Of a DNA stretch of 41,164 nt, positions 14,741 to 25,900 are shown in pieces (positions within the stretch are counted from its first letter, which is position 1; each line of letters starts with the position of its first letter). The translations under genes and the position numbers were made by a program. The stretch comes from Bacteroidales bacterium M2. Lineage in GTDB: Bacteria > Bacteroidota > Bacteroidia > Bacteroidales > Muribaculaceae. The stretch is from contig LUJM01000015.1 in assembly GCA_001689415.1 (NCBI GenBank), positions 1-41,164 on the forward strand, in the 5' to 3' direction. A model generated the notes under the pieces. It made no database searches. It saw nothing but the letters and a program-made list of their open reading frames with translations, and was not told the origin of the DNA.

Positions 14741-15984
14741 AACTAATATGTACCGGTGACTGGCATCTCGGCAACCTTTTCCATGGCAATGACCGACTGC
14801 CGGAGCACCGGCATTTTTTGTCGTGGCTGCTGACTCAGATTACTGAGCAGCAGCCCGACGCTCTTCTTATTGCCGGAGATGTATTCGACAACGGCAACCC
14901 GTCGGCAGCTGCCCAGGCAGCGTATTATCATTTTTTGGTCAAGGCCAACAAAGCATGTCCGGCTATGACGACCGTAATCACGGCAGGCAACCACGATTCG
15001 GCAAGCCGCCTCGAAGCACCTCGAAGCCTTCTCGGCAGCCACAACATCGAAGTCCGCGGGCAGGTACACCGCTCGTGGGACGGCAGCAGCTGGATAGTCG
15101 ACTACGACGACATGATAATCCCACTGACAGGCAGCGACGGCACACGCATTGCAGTACTTGCAGTACCATACCTTCGCAACGACATCCTTCGCGGCGACTC
15201 TTACTCGTCGGGCATAAAATCGTTTATATCCGACCTGTTACAGAAGGCACACGAAAGCTACCCTGAATACAAAACGGTGATGATGGCGCACCTCTATGCA
15301 TCCGGAGCGGAAATCGCGCACAAGGACGCAAGTGAGCGAATCGTAATTGGCGGACAAGAGCAAGTAGACATCAGCAAGTGGCCCGAGCACCCCGATTACT
15401 TCACCTGCGGACACATACACAAGCGCCAGGCGATAGGCGGCCTCGACAATGCCCGCTACCCGGGAAGCGTACTGCCTATGTCGTTTGCAGAAAAAGACTA
15501 CACCCACGGCGTAGACCTCGTAAGTATCGACGACAATGGCATCGAAGTCGAACAGTTGGTCTACACACCACAGCACCGACTGCGCATAATCGAGGCCGAC
15601 AGCAAAGACCTTACCCTCAAACGAATCGAGAAACTCATAGACCAAGAACTTACCGACCGCAAAGACAACGGGCTTGATGACGAATTCGAATACCTCGCCC
15701 TCAAACTGCGACTTGACCGAATCAAAGGCGACGACATCAATACTATCGAGGAACTTATTCGGAAGAAAAACGTGGTGCTATGCAAGATTCAGCGCATCAT
15801 ACCCGAACTTGAACTAACCAGCATCGAAGGAGGGCACGAAATAACGAGCATCGACGATATCCTCGACCGCGATCCGCTCGAAACCATAGCCGAGGCATTC
15901 GCCATAAAACACGACCGCGAGCTGAGCGAACGTCAGCACAATATGCTGCGCGAAATAATAGACCAAATACAACAAGAGCAATGA
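14737..15984 (+). CDS. sbcD: nuclease SbcCD subunit D (Mre11-type)
   Basis: The protein has 415 residues from ATG 14737, which overlaps the glutamine synthetase stop as ATGA. All calcineurin-type phosphodiesterase motifs are present: GDWHLG (residues 7-12), IAGDVFDNG, TAGNHDS, the MAHLYASG histidine and CGHIHKRQ. A C-terminal capping region and a helical part follow that bind SbcC. The partner gene sbcC starts within its stop codon (ATGA). The SbcCD complex is an ATP-dependent double-strand exonuclease and hairpin endonuclease that removes blocked DNA ends and cleaves long palindromes and cruciforms. This is notable because a large palindrome lies 9 kb away. Confidence 0.96.
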   Translation: MKLICTGDWHLGNLFHGNDRLPEHRHFLSWLLTQITEQQPDALLIAGDVFDNGNPSAAAQAAYYHFLVKANKACPAMTTVITAGNHDSASRLEAPRSLLGSHNIEVRGQVHRSWDGSSWIVDYDDMIIPLTGSDGTRIAVLAVPYLRNDILRGDSYSSGIKSFISDLLQKAHESYPEYKTVMMAHLYASGAEIAHKDASERIVIGGQEQVDISKWPEHPDYFTCGHIHKRQAIGGLDNARYPGSVLPMSFAEKDYTHGVDLVSIDDNGIEVEQLVYTPQHRLRIIEADSKDLTLKRIEKLIDQELTDRKDNGLDDEFEYLALKLRLDRIKGDDINTIEELIRKKNVVLCKIQRIIPELELTSIEGGHEITSIDDILDRDPLETIAEAFAIKHDRELSERQHNMLREIIDQIQQEQ

Positions 15985-18900
15985 AACTCTTAAGACTTGA
16001 AATCCTTAATCTTGCCTCGCTCGACAAAGCCGGAGGCGAGATAATCGATTTTGAAAGCGGCGCTATCGGTGCCAGCAAGATATTCAGCATCGTAGGCCCC
16101 ACAGGCAGCGGCAAATCTACGATACTCGATGCCATATGCCTGGCACTATTCAATCGCGCACCAAGGTATCCCAAAAAGAAAAACGACAGAAACCAGGCTA
16201 TTGAAATCTATGGCCGCAAGGACGACGAGGAAAACTGCCGCCTTGCGCCGTCCGACTCGCGCAACATCCTTACACGCGGCAAGAAATTCGGCTACAGCAG
16301 ACTGACTTTTCTTGCCGACAACGACAATATATATCGTGCGGAATGGTCGGTGGCATTCAAACGCACCCGCTACGACAACGCGGTCACGGCATTGTACAAA
16401 ATCTTGCCTGACGGTACAGCCATAGAGTGCGACTGGAATGAGTTGCCACGTATTATAGGCCTCGATTACGACCAGTTCCTACGCACCGTATTGATCGCTC
16501 AAGGCTCTTTTGCGGGTTTCATCAACGCCCGCGAGGACGAGCGCTACGAACTGCTCGAAAAACTGATAGGCAGCGAAGGTTTATACTCGCGTATTTCATC
16601 AGAAATAAGCGAATGCCGACGCAAAGCCGCCGAGACATTCAACAGCATCAATGCCGGTATAAGCGCTTATGCCAACGACGACCTCAGCCCCGAACAAGCA
16701 GAACAACTCAGCAATGAAATCAGATTGCTCGAAAAAGAGCAGAAGGAAGTAATCGATAAAATTGAGAGCCTCAAGAAACAAATCGACTGGTACACAGCCG
16801 AAGACCAACTCGCTGGCGAACTCACAAACGGTGAGAACATCCTCGTCAAAGCCAAGGAGACGTTTGAAAGCCTCAAAGAGCTTCGTTCAAGACTCAGCTT
16901 CCACGACGCAAGTATCGAGGCTGTGGCATATTACCGCGACATCACGACCGGACAAGAAAACACGAGTAAATTGAGAGTTGCAATAGAGAAGTTTTCTTGC
17001 ACGATCGACAAATTATGCAAGGATATTGCCGCAGCAAACAGCGAACTCGAAACCTTGAAAATCAAGACAGCAAAAGCTCACGAAAACTATGAACTCCAAA
17101 AGCCGCATATCAATCGAGCAAGAGAAATCAAGGTAGAAATCGAGCAACTGAAAAGCAACTTGAACGAGAAGAAGCAAACCCTTCGCGATGCAGGCACAGC
17201 ATTGGAAAAAGCCGAGAAAGAAATCGCTGACAACAAAAATGACATCGCCAATGCTACCGAGGTACTAACAGAATCGAGAAAGGCTCTCGAAACTACCAAG
17301 GAAAATATCAGCAACAACAGGTTGATGCTCGAGAATGATTTAGCGGTTACTAAAAAAGCTTACGACGAACTTGTAGCCGGACTCAACCGCATAAATCCCA
17401 CCGAACTTCAGAACTCGAAAAACAAAGCCGACAACGACCTTGCCGACATCCGCGACCTCATACGTATCCGCACATCGGTATCGAAACTCCGAGACCGCCT
17501 GAAATCGCAGTCGGAAGATAAGGCCAAGCTTGAAAAGCGAAACAAAGAAATCGCCACAGAATTAGACAGTCTTTCAATTGCAGCACTGACCGACGAGCTT
17601 GCATCGCTCACCCGTATTCATATATTGATGACCGGGCAAGACTTCGGCCAACAGCGCCACATGCTAACAGACGGCCGGCCCTGCCCTCTTTGCGGTGCTA
17701 CACATCACCCTTACGCCGACGAATCCGAACTTACCACTGCCGTAAGCGATATACAGATACTCATCGACCGCAAACAGAAGGACCTCAACGAACAAACCCA
17801 ACGCAACAACGCCCTATCAAGGGAGCATGCCACAAACTCAGGCACACTCAAAGAGTTAGACAAAGCCATAAGCAACCTCTCAGAAGAAATCGAATCATTA
17901 GAGTTCGATATAGCGCAGCTTACTGCCCGGCACTCTGACTGGAATATTGATACCGAAGACCTTACCAAACTACATAGCGAACTAACATCACAAGCCACGA
18001 AAGCGGCAGAAGCCCTTGGAGAATACAATGAACTGTCATCCAAGACCGACAAGCAAAGGCGTTTGCTCGAAGACTGCGCCAAAGCGCTCGATGCATTCAG
18101 GACAAAGGCCGAATCCGAACTGAAAAATGCCGAAAAGAAGCTGCTCGATGCCGAATTCGCTCTAAAAACACATGAGTCTAAAACAGCAGGACTCGAAAAC
18201 AACCGGAAAGAAAAAAGCGAGGCAGTTATCGCAGCACGCACCGCCGTCGAATCTATTGAAACCGACATTTGTAAAAAAGCAAAAGAACTGAGCGAGGAAA
18301 CCGACAACAAAGACCCGGAGGCACTCGACAAAGAACTATCTGCCGCCAAGGACTCCGCCCTTAAAGCAGAGCAGGAAAAAGTCGCATCGATAGCGCAGCT
18401 TAATTCTACCCTGCAAGGCGAAAGAGGCCGCCTCGATGTAGCCCGACAGAATCTTTCATCGTTCGAGAGTGTTATCGCCCAAAGCAAAGAAAAGCTCGAG
18501 CGGTGGCTTGAGAGCTACAATCGCAGCAACGACGCAAAGTTGTCGGCAGCCGACATCGCCACAATCGGCACAAGCAGCGAGAACTGGGAAGATATCAGAA
18601 AACATATCAAGGAATGCAGCGACCAGGTAACAGCCGCTACTGCAACCCTCGCAAATATACGCCAGCGCCACAAGACTCATCAAGGCACCAAGCCGGCAGT
18701 ATCGCTCACCGAACTACAAGAGCTTAAAAGAGGGATCGAAACAAAAGATTTCAGCGCCCTCGATGCCGCCCGACTGAGAATGCAGGCATATATCCGTGCC
18801 AAAGAAAAAATGGGAGAACTATACGACAAACGCCTCGAAGCCAGACAACAACTTGACGAGTGGGACGAAATCACGCAAGCCATTGGCGGCGAAGGCAAGA

Positions 18901-19361
18901 CCCTGCGAAAAATCGCCCAGTGCTATACACTGCGCTTCCTGATTTATCATGCCAACAGCGAAATAAGGAGATTCAACTCGCGCTATGAGCTTGTACAAGT
19001 ACCCAACTCGCTTGGAATACGCGTGATTGACCATGACCGAGCCGACGACATTCGCGACACAACATCTCTCTCGGGTGGCGAAACATTCATCGTCAGCCTC
19101 GGGCTTGCCCTTGGACTGTCGGCTCTATCGTCGCGCAACATATCGCTCGACAATCTATTTATCGACGAGGGATTCGGCACGCTCGACCCTGACACCCTCG
19201 CCACAGTCATCGACTCACTCGCCACATTGCAATCATCACGAGGTAAAAAAGTGGGTGTGATAAGCCACACCGACGTAATGAGCGAACGCATCACCACCCA
19301 GATACGCATAATCAAAAACGGTAATTCAGGCAGCAGCCACATCGAAATACACTCTGCATAA
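15981..19361 (+). CDS. sbcC: nuclease SbcCD subunit C (Rad50-type SMC ATPase)
   Basis: The protein has 1126 residues. The N-terminal ABC half carries Walker A GPTGSGKS (residues 39-46) and a Q-loop region (VLIAQGSFAGF). Two long coiled-coil arms run from about 190 to 960 and are interrupted near residue 568 by a CPLC zinc hook that dimerises the arms. The C-terminal half has the ABC signature LSGGETFIVSLGLALG (about 1030) and Walker B LFIDEGFGTLD (about 1059). It is the ATPase and DNA-clamp partner of SbcD, translationally coupled through ATGA. It is slightly longer than E. coli SbcC. Confidence 0.96.
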   Translation: MKLLRLEILNLASLDKAGGEIIDFESGAIGASKIFSIVGPTGSGKSTILDAICLALFNRAPRYPKKKNDRNQAIEIYGRKDDEENCRLAPSDSRNILTRGKKFGYSRLTFLADNDNIYRAEWSVAFKRTRYDNAVTALYKILPDGTAIECDWNELPRIIGLDYDQFLRTVLIAQGSFAGFINAREDERYELLEKLIGSEGLYSRISSEISECRRKAAETFNSINAGISAYANDDLSPEQAEQLSNEIRLLEKEQKEVIDKIESLKKQIDWYTAEDQLAGELTNGENILVKAKETFESLKELRSRLSFHDASIEAVAYYRDITTGQENTSKLRVAIEKFSCTIDKLCKDIAAANSELETLKIKTAKAHENYELQKPHINRAREIKVEIEQLKSNLNEKKQTLRDAGTALEKAEKEIADNKNDIANATEVLTESRKALETTKENISNNRLMLENDLAVTKKAYDELVAGLNRINPTELQNSKNKADNDLADIRDLIRIRTSVSKLRDRLKSQSEDKAKLEKRNKEIATELDSLSIAALTDELASLTRIHILMTGQDFGQQRHMLTDGRPCPLCGATHHPYADESELTTAVSDIQILIDRKQKDLNEQTQRNNALSREHATNSGTLKELDKAISNLSEEIESLEFDIAQLTARHSDWNIDTEDLTKLHSELTSQATKAAEALGEYNELSSKTDKQRRLLEDCAKALDAFRTKAESELKNAEKKLLDAEFALKTHESKTAGLENNRKEKSEAVIAARTAVESIETDICKKAKELSEETDNKDPEALDKELSAAKDSALKAEQEKVASIAQLNSTLQGERGRLDVARQNLSSFESVIAQSKEKLERWLESYNRSNDAKLSAADIATIGTSSENWEDIRKHIKECSDQVTAATATLANIRQRHKTHQGTKPAVSLTELQELKRGIETKDFSALDAARLRMQAYIRAKEKMGELYDKRLEARQQLDEWDEITQAIGGEGKTLRKIAQCYTLRFLIYHANSEIRRFNSRYELVQVPNSLGIRVIDHDRADDIRDTTSLSGGETFIVSLGLALGLSALSSRNISLDNLFIDEGFGTLDPDTLATVIDSLATLQSSRGKKVGVISHTDVMSERITTQIRIIKNGNSGSSHIEIHSA

Positions 19362-19385
19362 ATTATACGAACTAACAATATCAAC

Positions 19386-20009
19386 ATGAGAACTTTAATC
19401 CTATCACTTATGCTCCTGGGGGCTTTTACGATCCAGGCCGGGGACATACAGCTCGCCAAACCCGATACAAACAAAGGCGCAGACGTGATGCAGACATTCG
19501 CTCAACGCCGTTCGACTCGAGAATTCAACACCAAAGAATTATCATTGCAGGACATGTCGAACTTGCTGTGGGCCACTATGGGCAAGAATAGCACAGACAA
19601 CAAGCTCACAGCACCTTCATGCCTCAACAAACAAGAAATCCGTCTATTTGCATTCACGTCGAAAGGAGCATATGAATATATGCCCATGACCCACACACTC
19701 CGCCAAGTAGCTACCGGAGACTTCCGCCCTGTAATCGCAGGTAAACAAACCTTTGTCAACAAAGCCCCGCTCTGCCTTGTAATGGTTGCCGACATGGAAA
19801 AATTCGGCAGTAGCGACAACCGCGCCATGACCATGGCAGCTATTGATGCCGGCATAGTTACCGAAAACGCATGTATAGCAGCTGCCGGACTGGGCCTGGC
19901 CTCCGTACCGCGAGCAACAATGGATGTGGCAAAACTGCAGCAGATTCTCGGGCTATCCGACAAGCAAATACCCATGATGAATGTACCTGTGGGCTATTTT
20001 GTGAAGTAA
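19386..20009 (+). CDS. exported nitroreductase-family protein
   Basis: This 207-residue protein has a signal peptide (LILSLMLLGAFTIQAGD). It has a nitroreductase fold: the FMN-phosphate-binding start QRRSTREFNTKELS, the LLWATMG helix, and the C-terminal AIDAGIVTENACIAAAGLGL segment with a closing PVGYF strand. Related proteins reduce nitro or quinone compounds, or act as SagB-type oxidases, using FMN. Export to the periplasm is inferred from the signal. It starts 24 bases after sbcC and is probably the last gene of that transcript. The physiological substrate is unknown. Confidence 0.88.
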   Translation: MRTLILSLMLLGAFTIQAGDIQLAKPDTNKGADVMQTFAQRRSTREFNTKELSLQDMSNLLWATMGKNSTDNKLTAPSCLNKQEIRLFAFTSKGAYEYMPMTHTLRQVATGDFRPVIAGKQTFVNKAPLCLVMVADMEKFGSSDNRAMTMAAIDAGIVTENACIAAAGLGLASVPRATMDVAKLQQILGLSDKQIPMMNVPVGYFVK

Positions 20010-20072
20010 AATATTTCAATCCGACCCCGAAGATGCCTTAGGTGCGCAGATTAACGAATTTTTTCTGCATTA

Positions 20073-20107
20073 TTTGCATTATTGTTAGAGGATAATTGTT
20101 AACTTTG
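20073..20107 (+). promoter_or_regulatory. Bacteroidota-type promoter for the glucanotransferase gene
   Basis: TAACTTTG at 20100-20107 is an exact TAnnTTTG -7 element, with TTTG at 20073-20076 (23-base gap) as the candidate -33 element. It predicts a leader of about 90 bases before ATG 20203. Confidence 0.6.
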
Positions 20108-20202
20108 TATCGGCTTTTTGCACCTACCCAATAACATTCAGGCACTAAGCCAAATTAGTGAACAAACTTTGTATATCTATATATCATACATAAACACACT
20201 CT

Positions 20203-22875
20203 ATGAAGATTATCTTCAATATCAGATACCGCACCAACTGGGGAGAATCAGTATATCTTGTCGGTGATATCGACGCCCTCGGAAACGGAGACTGCACTAA
20301 GGCAATCAAAATGAACCTTAGAGGTAACGACCGTTGGTCAGCCGAAGTTACAGTTCCTCCTGTCGAAGGAGGCTTTGGCTATCACTATTTCGTACTCAAC
20401 GACGACGGCACAAAACGAAACGAATGGGGTCATGGCGACCGCTTCACAGCCTGCGAAGAAGGCACATACCGCATCTATGACCGCTGGCAGGACCAGCCGT
20501 TCGACAAGCCTTACTATTCTTCACTGTTCACAGATTGTGTTTATCGTCAGAATTATACCGACAAAGGCGTTGTTCCTACTCGCGGTTTCGTACTCGTAGA
20601 GGTTTCTGCCCCTATGGTAGGCGGCGACAATGTGCTTGCTATCAGCGGCAACTGCGCATCGCTTGGCGAATGGGACCCGACTCGCGCCATAAGACTGTCG
20701 AATTTTACATACCCCAACTGGCAGGGACTCGTTCCTGCCGAAGGAATCGAAGCCGATACCGAGTTTAAATTCCTTGTCATCAACCGCACTTCGGGTGAGG
20801 TCGTAGCATGGGAAGGCGGCGCAAACCGCCGTATGGGCATAGCGCCGGATGTAACCGAAACCAATATCCTTGCCGGTATGAGGTTTATCAACAGCATGGA
20901 CCTTTGGAAAGGCGCCGGCACAGCTATTCCGGTATTCTCACTGCGCAGTTACGACGACATGGGCGTGGGCGACTTCTACGACCTTATCGGCATGATTGAC
21001 TGGGCAGCCGAGACTCACCAGCGTATACTGCAGCTTCTACCAATCAACGATACGACGATGACCCATACTTGGACCGACTCGTATCCCTATAATGCAAACT
21101 CTACGTTTGCGCTTCACCCCATGTATCTCCGTGTTACCGAACTCGGAGAACTGACTGATGCTGCACGCCGCGACTATTTCAAGGCCGCCGCAGAGGAGCT
21201 CAACGCCCTTACAACAGTCGACTACGAACGTGCAAATAATCTCAAGGCAGAATACCTGCGCGAGATATATGCGCAAGAGGGCAAACAAACTCTCAAATCT
21301 GAAGAATACAAAGCATTTGTAGACCGCAACGCATCGTGGCTGCTGCCCTATGCCGCATTCTGTGTGCTTCGCGACAAATTCGGCACCCCGGATTTCGAAC
21401 AGTGGGGCGACTTTGCCGAATACAGCGACAAGGTACTGAAAAAAGTTCTCAGCACCAACCGCGACGCCATAGACCTGGTATGCTATACCCAATATCACCT
21501 CGACCGTCAGATGCGCTATGTGCACGACTACGCAGCATCGAAGGGTGTGGCCCTCAAGGGCGACATTCCAATCGGCATTTCACGTACAAGCGTAGATGCG
21601 TGGACCGACCCGCGCCTGTTCAACATGGATTGCCAGGCCGGAGCACCGCCTGATGATTTCTCGGTTCTCGGACAGAACTGGGGCTTCCCGACATACAATT
21701 GGGAAGAAATGGCCAAAGACGGTTTTGCATGGTGGAAAGCTCGCTTCCGCAAGATGTCGGAGTACTTCGACGCTTACCGTATCGACCACGTGCTCGGCTT
21801 CTTCCGCATATGGCAGATTCCAATGGATGCTGTTCACGGTCTTTTGGGTTATTTCAATCCGGCCCTGCCATTCAGCGTAGACGAACTGCGATTCAACTAC
21901 GACTTCTGGATTGATGTCAACAGCCACACCAAGCCTTATATCATGGAGTACTTTATTGAAGACATCTTCGGTCCCTACACTTCGGAAGCCACAAAGAAAT
22001 TCATGACAAAGAGCAAGGGTGGTAAATTTACCCTCAAGAGCGAATACAATACCCAGCGCAAGATTGTAGATTACTTCGCCGGACAGGAAAAGAACGAGAA
22101 AAACACTCGTATATGCAACGGCCTACTCGGTCTTGTTGACGAAGTTCTGTTTATCGAAGACCCCTACGAAGAAGGCAAGTACCACCCCCGTATTTCGGCT
22201 CAGTACACCTATGCTTACCGAGCGCTCAACGACTACGAACGCTGGTGCTTCAACCGCCTCTACAACGACTTCTTCTATCACCGTCACAACGACTTCTGGT
22301 ATGGCAAAGCCATGTGGAAACTACCACCGCTGATTGAATCGACCAATATGCTCTGCTGCGCCGAAGACCTTGGCATGATTCCCGGCTGTGTACCCGCTGT
22401 AATGCAACAACTGCAGATTCTCTCGCTCGAGATACAGCGTATGCCCAAAGACCTCGGACAGAAGTTTGGCAACACATGGAGCTATCCATATTATTCGGTA
22501 TGCACAACCTCTACCCACGACATGGGCGGCATACGCCAATGGTGGGAGGCTGACCGCGAACACACACAGCGTTATTTCAACGAGGTACTCCACGAAACCG
22601 GCACTGCACCATTCTATGCCGAGCCATGGGTTTGCGACCGCATAGTAGACCTTCACCTGCAGTCGCCCTCGATGCTGTGCATCCTGCCCTTGCAGGATTG
22701 GTTGTCGATCGACGGTACAATCCGTAGGGAGAATCCGCTCGAAGAGCAAATCAACGAGCCGGCAAACTCGCGTCACTACTGGCGCTACCGCATGCACCTG
22801 CCGATCGAAGACCTGATAGCCCACACTGACTTCAACAAATATATCAAAGACAAAATCGACAATTCAGGACGATAG
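20203..22875 (+). CDS. malQ: 4-alpha-glucanotransferase with tandem CBM20 domains (GH77, DPE2-like)
   Basis: The protein has 890 residues, much longer than E. coli MalQ, because two starch-binding CBM20 modules (about 1-100 and 125-240) precede the GH77 barrel. This is the architecture of plant-type DPE2 enzymes. The GH77 nucleophile is Asp528 in YRIDHVLGFFRIWQIP, the acid/base Glu lies in CAEDLGMIPGC, and the transition-state stabiliser in STHDMGGIRQWW. It would transfer maltosyl or glucan segments between malto-oligosaccharides or glycogen in the cytoplasm; no signal peptide is present. It is preceded by its own promoter and followed by a hairpin. Confidence 0.96.
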   Translation: MKIIFNIRYRTNWGESVYLVGDIDALGNGDCTKAIKMNLRGNDRWSAEVTVPPVEGGFGYHYFVLNDDGTKRNEWGHGDRFTACEEGTYRIYDRWQDQPFDKPYYSSLFTDCVYRQNYTDKGVVPTRGFVLVEVSAPMVGGDNVLAISGNCASLGEWDPTRAIRLSNFTYPNWQGLVPAEGIEADTEFKFLVINRTSGEVVAWEGGANRRMGIAPDVTETNILAGMRFINSMDLWKGAGTAIPVFSLRSYDDMGVGDFYDLIGMIDWAAETHQRILQLLPINDTTMTHTWTDSYPYNANSTFALHPMYLRVTELGELTDAARRDYFKAAAEELNALTTVDYERANNLKAEYLREIYAQEGKQTLKSEEYKAFVDRNASWLLPYAAFCVLRDKFGTPDFEQWGDFAEYSDKVLKKVLSTNRDAIDLVCYTQYHLDRQMRYVHDYAASKGVALKGDIPIGISRTSVDAWTDPRLFNMDCQAGAPPDDFSVLGQNWGFPTYNWEEMAKDGFAWWKARFRKMSEYFDAYRIDHVLGFFRIWQIPMDAVHGLLGYFNPALPFSVDELRFNYDFWIDVNSHTKPYIMEYFIEDIFGPYTSEATKKFMTKSKGGKFTLKSEYNTQRKIVDYFAGQEKNEKNTRICNGLLGLVDEVLFIEDPYEEGKYHPRISAQYTYAYRALNDYERWCFNRLYNDFFYHRHNDFWYGKAMWKLPPLIESTNMLCCAEDLGMIPGCVPAVMQQLQILSLEIQRMPKDLGQKFGNTWSYPYYSVCTTSTHDMGGIRQWWEADREHTQRYFNEVLHETGTAPFYAEPWVCDRIVDLHLQSPSMLCILPLQDWLSIDGTIRRENPLEEQINEPANSRHYWRYRMHLPIEDLIAHTDFNKYIKDKIDNSGR

Positions 22876-22895
22876 TCTTCAAGATTGTAATCAAA

Positions 22896-22936
22896 GGCAG
22901 GAGTCAGGAGTCAATACGAAGCTCCTGACTCCTGCC
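22896..22936 (+). terminator. 15-bp perfect hairpin between malQ and tamB
   Basis: GGCAGGAGTCAGGAG (22896-22910) pairs perfectly with CTCCTGACTCCTGCC (22922-22936) around an 11-base loop, 21 bases after the malQ stop. No T run follows, so it may be a Rho-dependent or processing hairpin, or an interspersed repeat, rather than a classical terminator. The AT-rich stretch after it contains short echoes (TTGTAATC twice, TCTAA/TTAGA). Confidence 0.5.
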
Positions 22937-22998
22937 AATGAATCTCTAAGCGTTGTAATCCAAACTCTTAGATTCTAATTTCTAAATTCTGACTCTCA

Positions 22999-25900
22999 TT
23001 GCGCCTAATCTGGAAGATATTTAGAGCACTTGTTTCCGTATTGCTGCTGATGGCTGTTGTGCTGCCGGCAGCAATTTACGTGTTATTATCGCTCGATCCC
23101 GTGCAGCGCATGGTACGTGACGCAGCAGCGTCTCAGCTGACCGACTTGCTCGGTGCCGACGTAGATGTAAAATGCGTAACCATTCACCCATTCAATCGTG
23201 CGACTGTAGAAGGAATCAGCCTCGCAATAGGTAGCGATACCATTGCGAGCATCGAGACTGTATCAGCCGGTTTCGAACTCTTTCCTCTGCTAAGCCGTGG
23301 CGAAGTCGTGGTAGACTATGCCCTGCTCGACGGCGTAGAAGCACACGTAAGCCGAGCCACGCCACAATCTCCGCTCAACATACAACCGATTATCGACAGG
23401 CTGAAATCAGACCGTCCGTCTCAAAAGAAGGCTTTTCAGGTAGAGATAAGCACGGTGATAATACGCCGGGCTTCGGCTACCTACGACGTATTGTCGGAAG
23501 CAGCTCCCGACTCGGCAGTTTTCGACCGTAACCACATCGCAATCAACGACCTTGCCGTCAATGCCTTTATACCACAAATCAGCGACCGTGGCTACAGGGT
23601 ACATCTCGACCATTTATCGTTTGCCGAACGAAGCGGTTTTGTTCTCGATAAACTTACAGGTCGCTGCCATATCGCCCCCAACGAATTGTTGCTCGAAAAC
23701 TTCAGCCTCGCATTGCCAAATTCGAAACTGGCATTCGCCCCTATTCACATTCATGGCGCTGAAAACCAGACTCTAAATAGTGTATTAAGGCATACCCCTA
23801 CACGTATAGCAATCGAAAACGGATCGGAGATTTATCCGCCTGATTTGGAGGCTTTCGTACCTATTCTTTCGAATATCAGCCGTCATTTTGCTATTAACAT
23901 GGAGTCTCAAGCCTGCCTGTCGACAGTAGACCTGCAGCGCTTCCGCTTGCGAGACACCGACGGAAATGCGGTAGACATTGCTCTCGAGGCATATGCAACC
24001 GGGCTTGACTCAGTTGCCGGGATGAATTATAAAATAACTCATGGCATAGTTGATATCGACGGCAATGAGATTGCCCACGCTCTAACACCGTTGCTCAAGC
24101 CCGACGTGCGCAAGATACTTGACAAACTGCCCGACCTGCGTTTCAGTCTGTCTGGCGAAGGCTCGTTGTCACGCGGCAACATAAGCCTTGCATCAGACGG
24201 AACAGCCGGACATATAGATATAGATGCATCATACGGCAAACGAGGCAGCAGCACCATTATCAACGGAGCTTTGAAACTCAACGAATTCGATGCAGGATAT
24301 ATAGCCGGAGAACCCCTGCTCGGGTGTATTGATGCCAGCACTGATTTTACGGCAACCTTCGGTCGTAAATTCCGCTCGGGCTCAGGCGAAATAAATATTT
24401 CCAAACTCGAGTTCAAAGGCTACACCTACAGCAATATATCACTGATTGCCACTATGCTAAGCCCCCAAAAGGGAGAAGTCAACCTCGCCATTTCAGACCC
24501 TGCGGCAAGGGTGAAGGCATATGTACTCTACGACGGTGAAAACGAGGCCAAGACAATCGATGCTACAGCGACCGTATCACATCTCGATCTCGACATCCTC
24601 GGGTTGTCGAATGCGCACCCCGGCTACAAGCTATCGGGCAAACTCTTAGCCGACATCAACAGCATTGACCTGAAGAATCTCGATGGTACCGTTGATATCA
24701 GCGATTTCAGATGGACAGATATCAGCGGACAAGGATTAGTATGCAATAGATTGCGACTGCTCGCTACTCCTGACAACAAATACGCCAGATTGAGGATAGA
24801 ATCGCCATTTATCGAAGGCGAGCTAACCGGGCATTACGATTTCGAGGCCCTTGTGCCGGAATTGAAAGAGATGCTCTTCCACTTCATGCCGGCATTGAAA
24901 CCGCTCCCCGAAAAACACTTGGCGAAAAAGAAAATCAAAGTTCACGAGGGGTACAATGCTTTCTCTTTTGACTTTACCATACGCCAGACAAAGGAATTGA
25001 GCGATTTCTTCAAACTGCCTGTGCGTAACCTTTACGATGCAACGCTAACCGGCAAGGTCGACAGCCGGGGCGGCTATGCTAATTTCGACCTGAGCATACC
25101 ATACCTATACAATGGCAAGGTGATTGAAAACACCGATGTTTTCGGACAATTCGATATTCCGGGCGGCGAGGCTATGCTATATGCCACAACAATGATGCCG
25201 ACAAAAAAAGGCGACATGACAGTGGCAGCAACCGTTAGAGGAAAGGACAATAAAATAGATACCCACGTAGACTGGGATATTGCCCGCCTCATACCGCTCA
25301 ACGGCACTATAGACTTCACAGCGACCCTGCATTCGGCAAAAACACCGGCCGGATCATGCTTCCCCGTCGAGGCTACACTCGACATGTTGCCCGGTACCAT
25401 AAACTTTGGCGACGAAACATGGCATATCGAATCATCGCACTTCAATATGACTCCTCAAGTGCTGAATGTCGACGGATTCGCTCTCGATACCGGGCACCAG
25501 CGCATCGAAATCAACGGCAATATCAGTCGCGACCCCGAAGACAACCTTGCCGTAAATCTCGACGAGGTACGCCTCTTGCCGATATTTGAAACTCTCGAAA
25601 TCGACAAAGCCATGATTGGCGGCTGCGCAACCGGACGTATCACGGCATCCGACCTTCTCACCGGCTCGCCACGCCTGCTATGCCCGCTGCTGCATGTAGA
25701 TTCTATAGGATATAACCGCTGCCCTATCGGCAATGCGGATATTACCGCCAAATGGGACAACGAACGCAAGGGTGTATACCTCGATGCCGCAATCACCGGA
25801 TTTGAAGGCCGCCACTCGCAAATCGACGGTTACATATTCCCTATGGGCGAGGCTCTTGATATCAATTTCGCCGCCGACAGCGTGCCTGTTGCATTCCTGA

